Shown: in pieces, positions 40,276 to 40,491 of the stretch
Numbering within the stretch: position 1 is the stretch's first letter
Layout: each line of letters opens with the position of its first letter
NCBI GenBank assembly: GCA_964244295.1
Contig: CAXTIG010000054.1
Location: 1-40,491 of the forward strand
Source of the DNA: JAJAZB01 sp964244295
GTDB taxonomy: Bacteria; Bacteroidota; Bacteroidia; Cytophagales; Spirosomataceae
DNA length: 40,491 bases
Reading direction: 5' to 3'
Translations under genes and position numbers: made by a program
Notes under the pieces: generated by a model
Told to the model about the DNA's origin: nothing
The model's database searches: none
The model's input: the letters and a program-made list of their open reading frames with translations, nothing else

Positions 40276-40411
40276 GTCATGGCTCCGGCCACCCGGCCCG
40301 ACGCAGGAGGGATCTCGTTGGGTTTGGTCTACCAAGCGATTTTTCAAGCCTATCGTTAGCACGGAGCCGATTACTCGGAGGGCCAACGAGATCCCTCCTG
40401 CGTCGGGATGA
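40276..40411. repeat. Inverted repeat element, GTCATCCCGA family, with inserted bases in one arm
   Basis: Perfect 25-base arms (40297-40321 and 40383-40407), CCCGACGCAGGAGGGATCTC and five more bases, face each other across 61 bases. The outer TGTCAT/ATGACA ends are also present, but on the left about 16 extra bases separate TGTCAT (40276-40281) from the arm. Relative of 15811-15933. Confidence 0.88.
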
Positions 40412-40437
40412 CAGATCAAATTTCCAAGTACCGGTTC

Positions 40438-40491
40438 TCAATGCTTCCGCTCGTAGTGGGCCTTGAGCAAATCCTCCCCAAAATCATTGGT
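40438..40491 (-). CDS. C-terminal end of an unidentified gene entering from the right
   Basis: On the minus strand the last bases read as TNDFGEDLLKAHYERKH followed by TGA (40438-40440). The stretch looks protein-like (amphipathic, Lys/Glu-rich) and would be the last 17 residues of a gene outside the window. It is too short to identify. Confidence 0.35.
   Translation of the reverse strand, partial: TNDFGEDLLKAHYERKH

Overview
The window reads as the chromosome of a GC-rich member of the Bacteroidota, most likely of the Cytophagia/Saprospiria side rather than Bacteroidales. Evidence: promoters of the TAnnTTTG type (for example at 23-30, 969-976 and 15243-15250, the first two with a TTG 20-21 bases upstream), almost no Shine-Dalgarno sequences, a GldJ gliding/type IX secretion lipoprotein, a DUF4175 giant protein, an SPTGGPKD-type Ig-like lipoprotein, and a TonB receptor with an N-terminal carboxypeptidase-like domain. 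No rRNA, tRNA, CRISPR array or intact transposase gene was seen.

Layout. 0-6.4 kb: a DUF2520 dehydrogenase-like gene, then a polyprenol-linked glycosylation cluster (a broken DPM1-like glycosyltransferase, a processive GT2 and a GT-C mannosyltransferase-like protein), then a secreted FAD-dependent oxidoreductase. 6.4-12.5 kb: lpdA, prfB with its programmed +1 frameshift, an alpha/beta hydrolase, a TVP38/TMEM64 membrane protein, a metB-type PLP enzyme and cytidine deaminase. 12.5-16.6 kb (minus strand): a thiamine/NAD-precursor uptake locus of PnuC, a NadR-like kinase, a TPP riboswitch and a TonB receptor. 16.7-23.8 kb: mfd, gldJ, comF, a conserved small gene and exodeoxyribonuclease III. 23.8-35.1 kb: DUF4175, ybeY, parS-like palindromes, mnmG, an Ig-like lipoprotein, a DnaA-box-rich intergenic region that is a good oriC candidate, a TPR protein and a metallopeptidase-MORN fusion. 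35.1-40.5 kb: an LpxH-like phosphoesterase, a glycosyltransferase, an M28 peptidase, then a decayed region with gene fragments and the C-terminus of a gene leaving the window.

Two signals stand out. First, many gene junctions carry a repeat element, usually an inverted repeat with arms of about 22-40 bases and a loop of 17-50 bases. Most have different sequences and only a few share a family. They abut or contain start and stop codons, encode the last residues of several proteins, supply the signal peptide of the TonB receptor, and sit in frame inside two or three coding regions (mfd twice, one glycosyltransferase once). Second, origin-type signals cluster within 7 kb: CACGTG parS-like palindromes before mnmG, a 444-base intergenic region with two perfect and several near-perfect DnaA boxes plus an A-rich tract, and 2.7 kb further three perfect DnaA boxes inside the linker of the metallopeptidase-MORN gene, with the same inverted-pair geometry.
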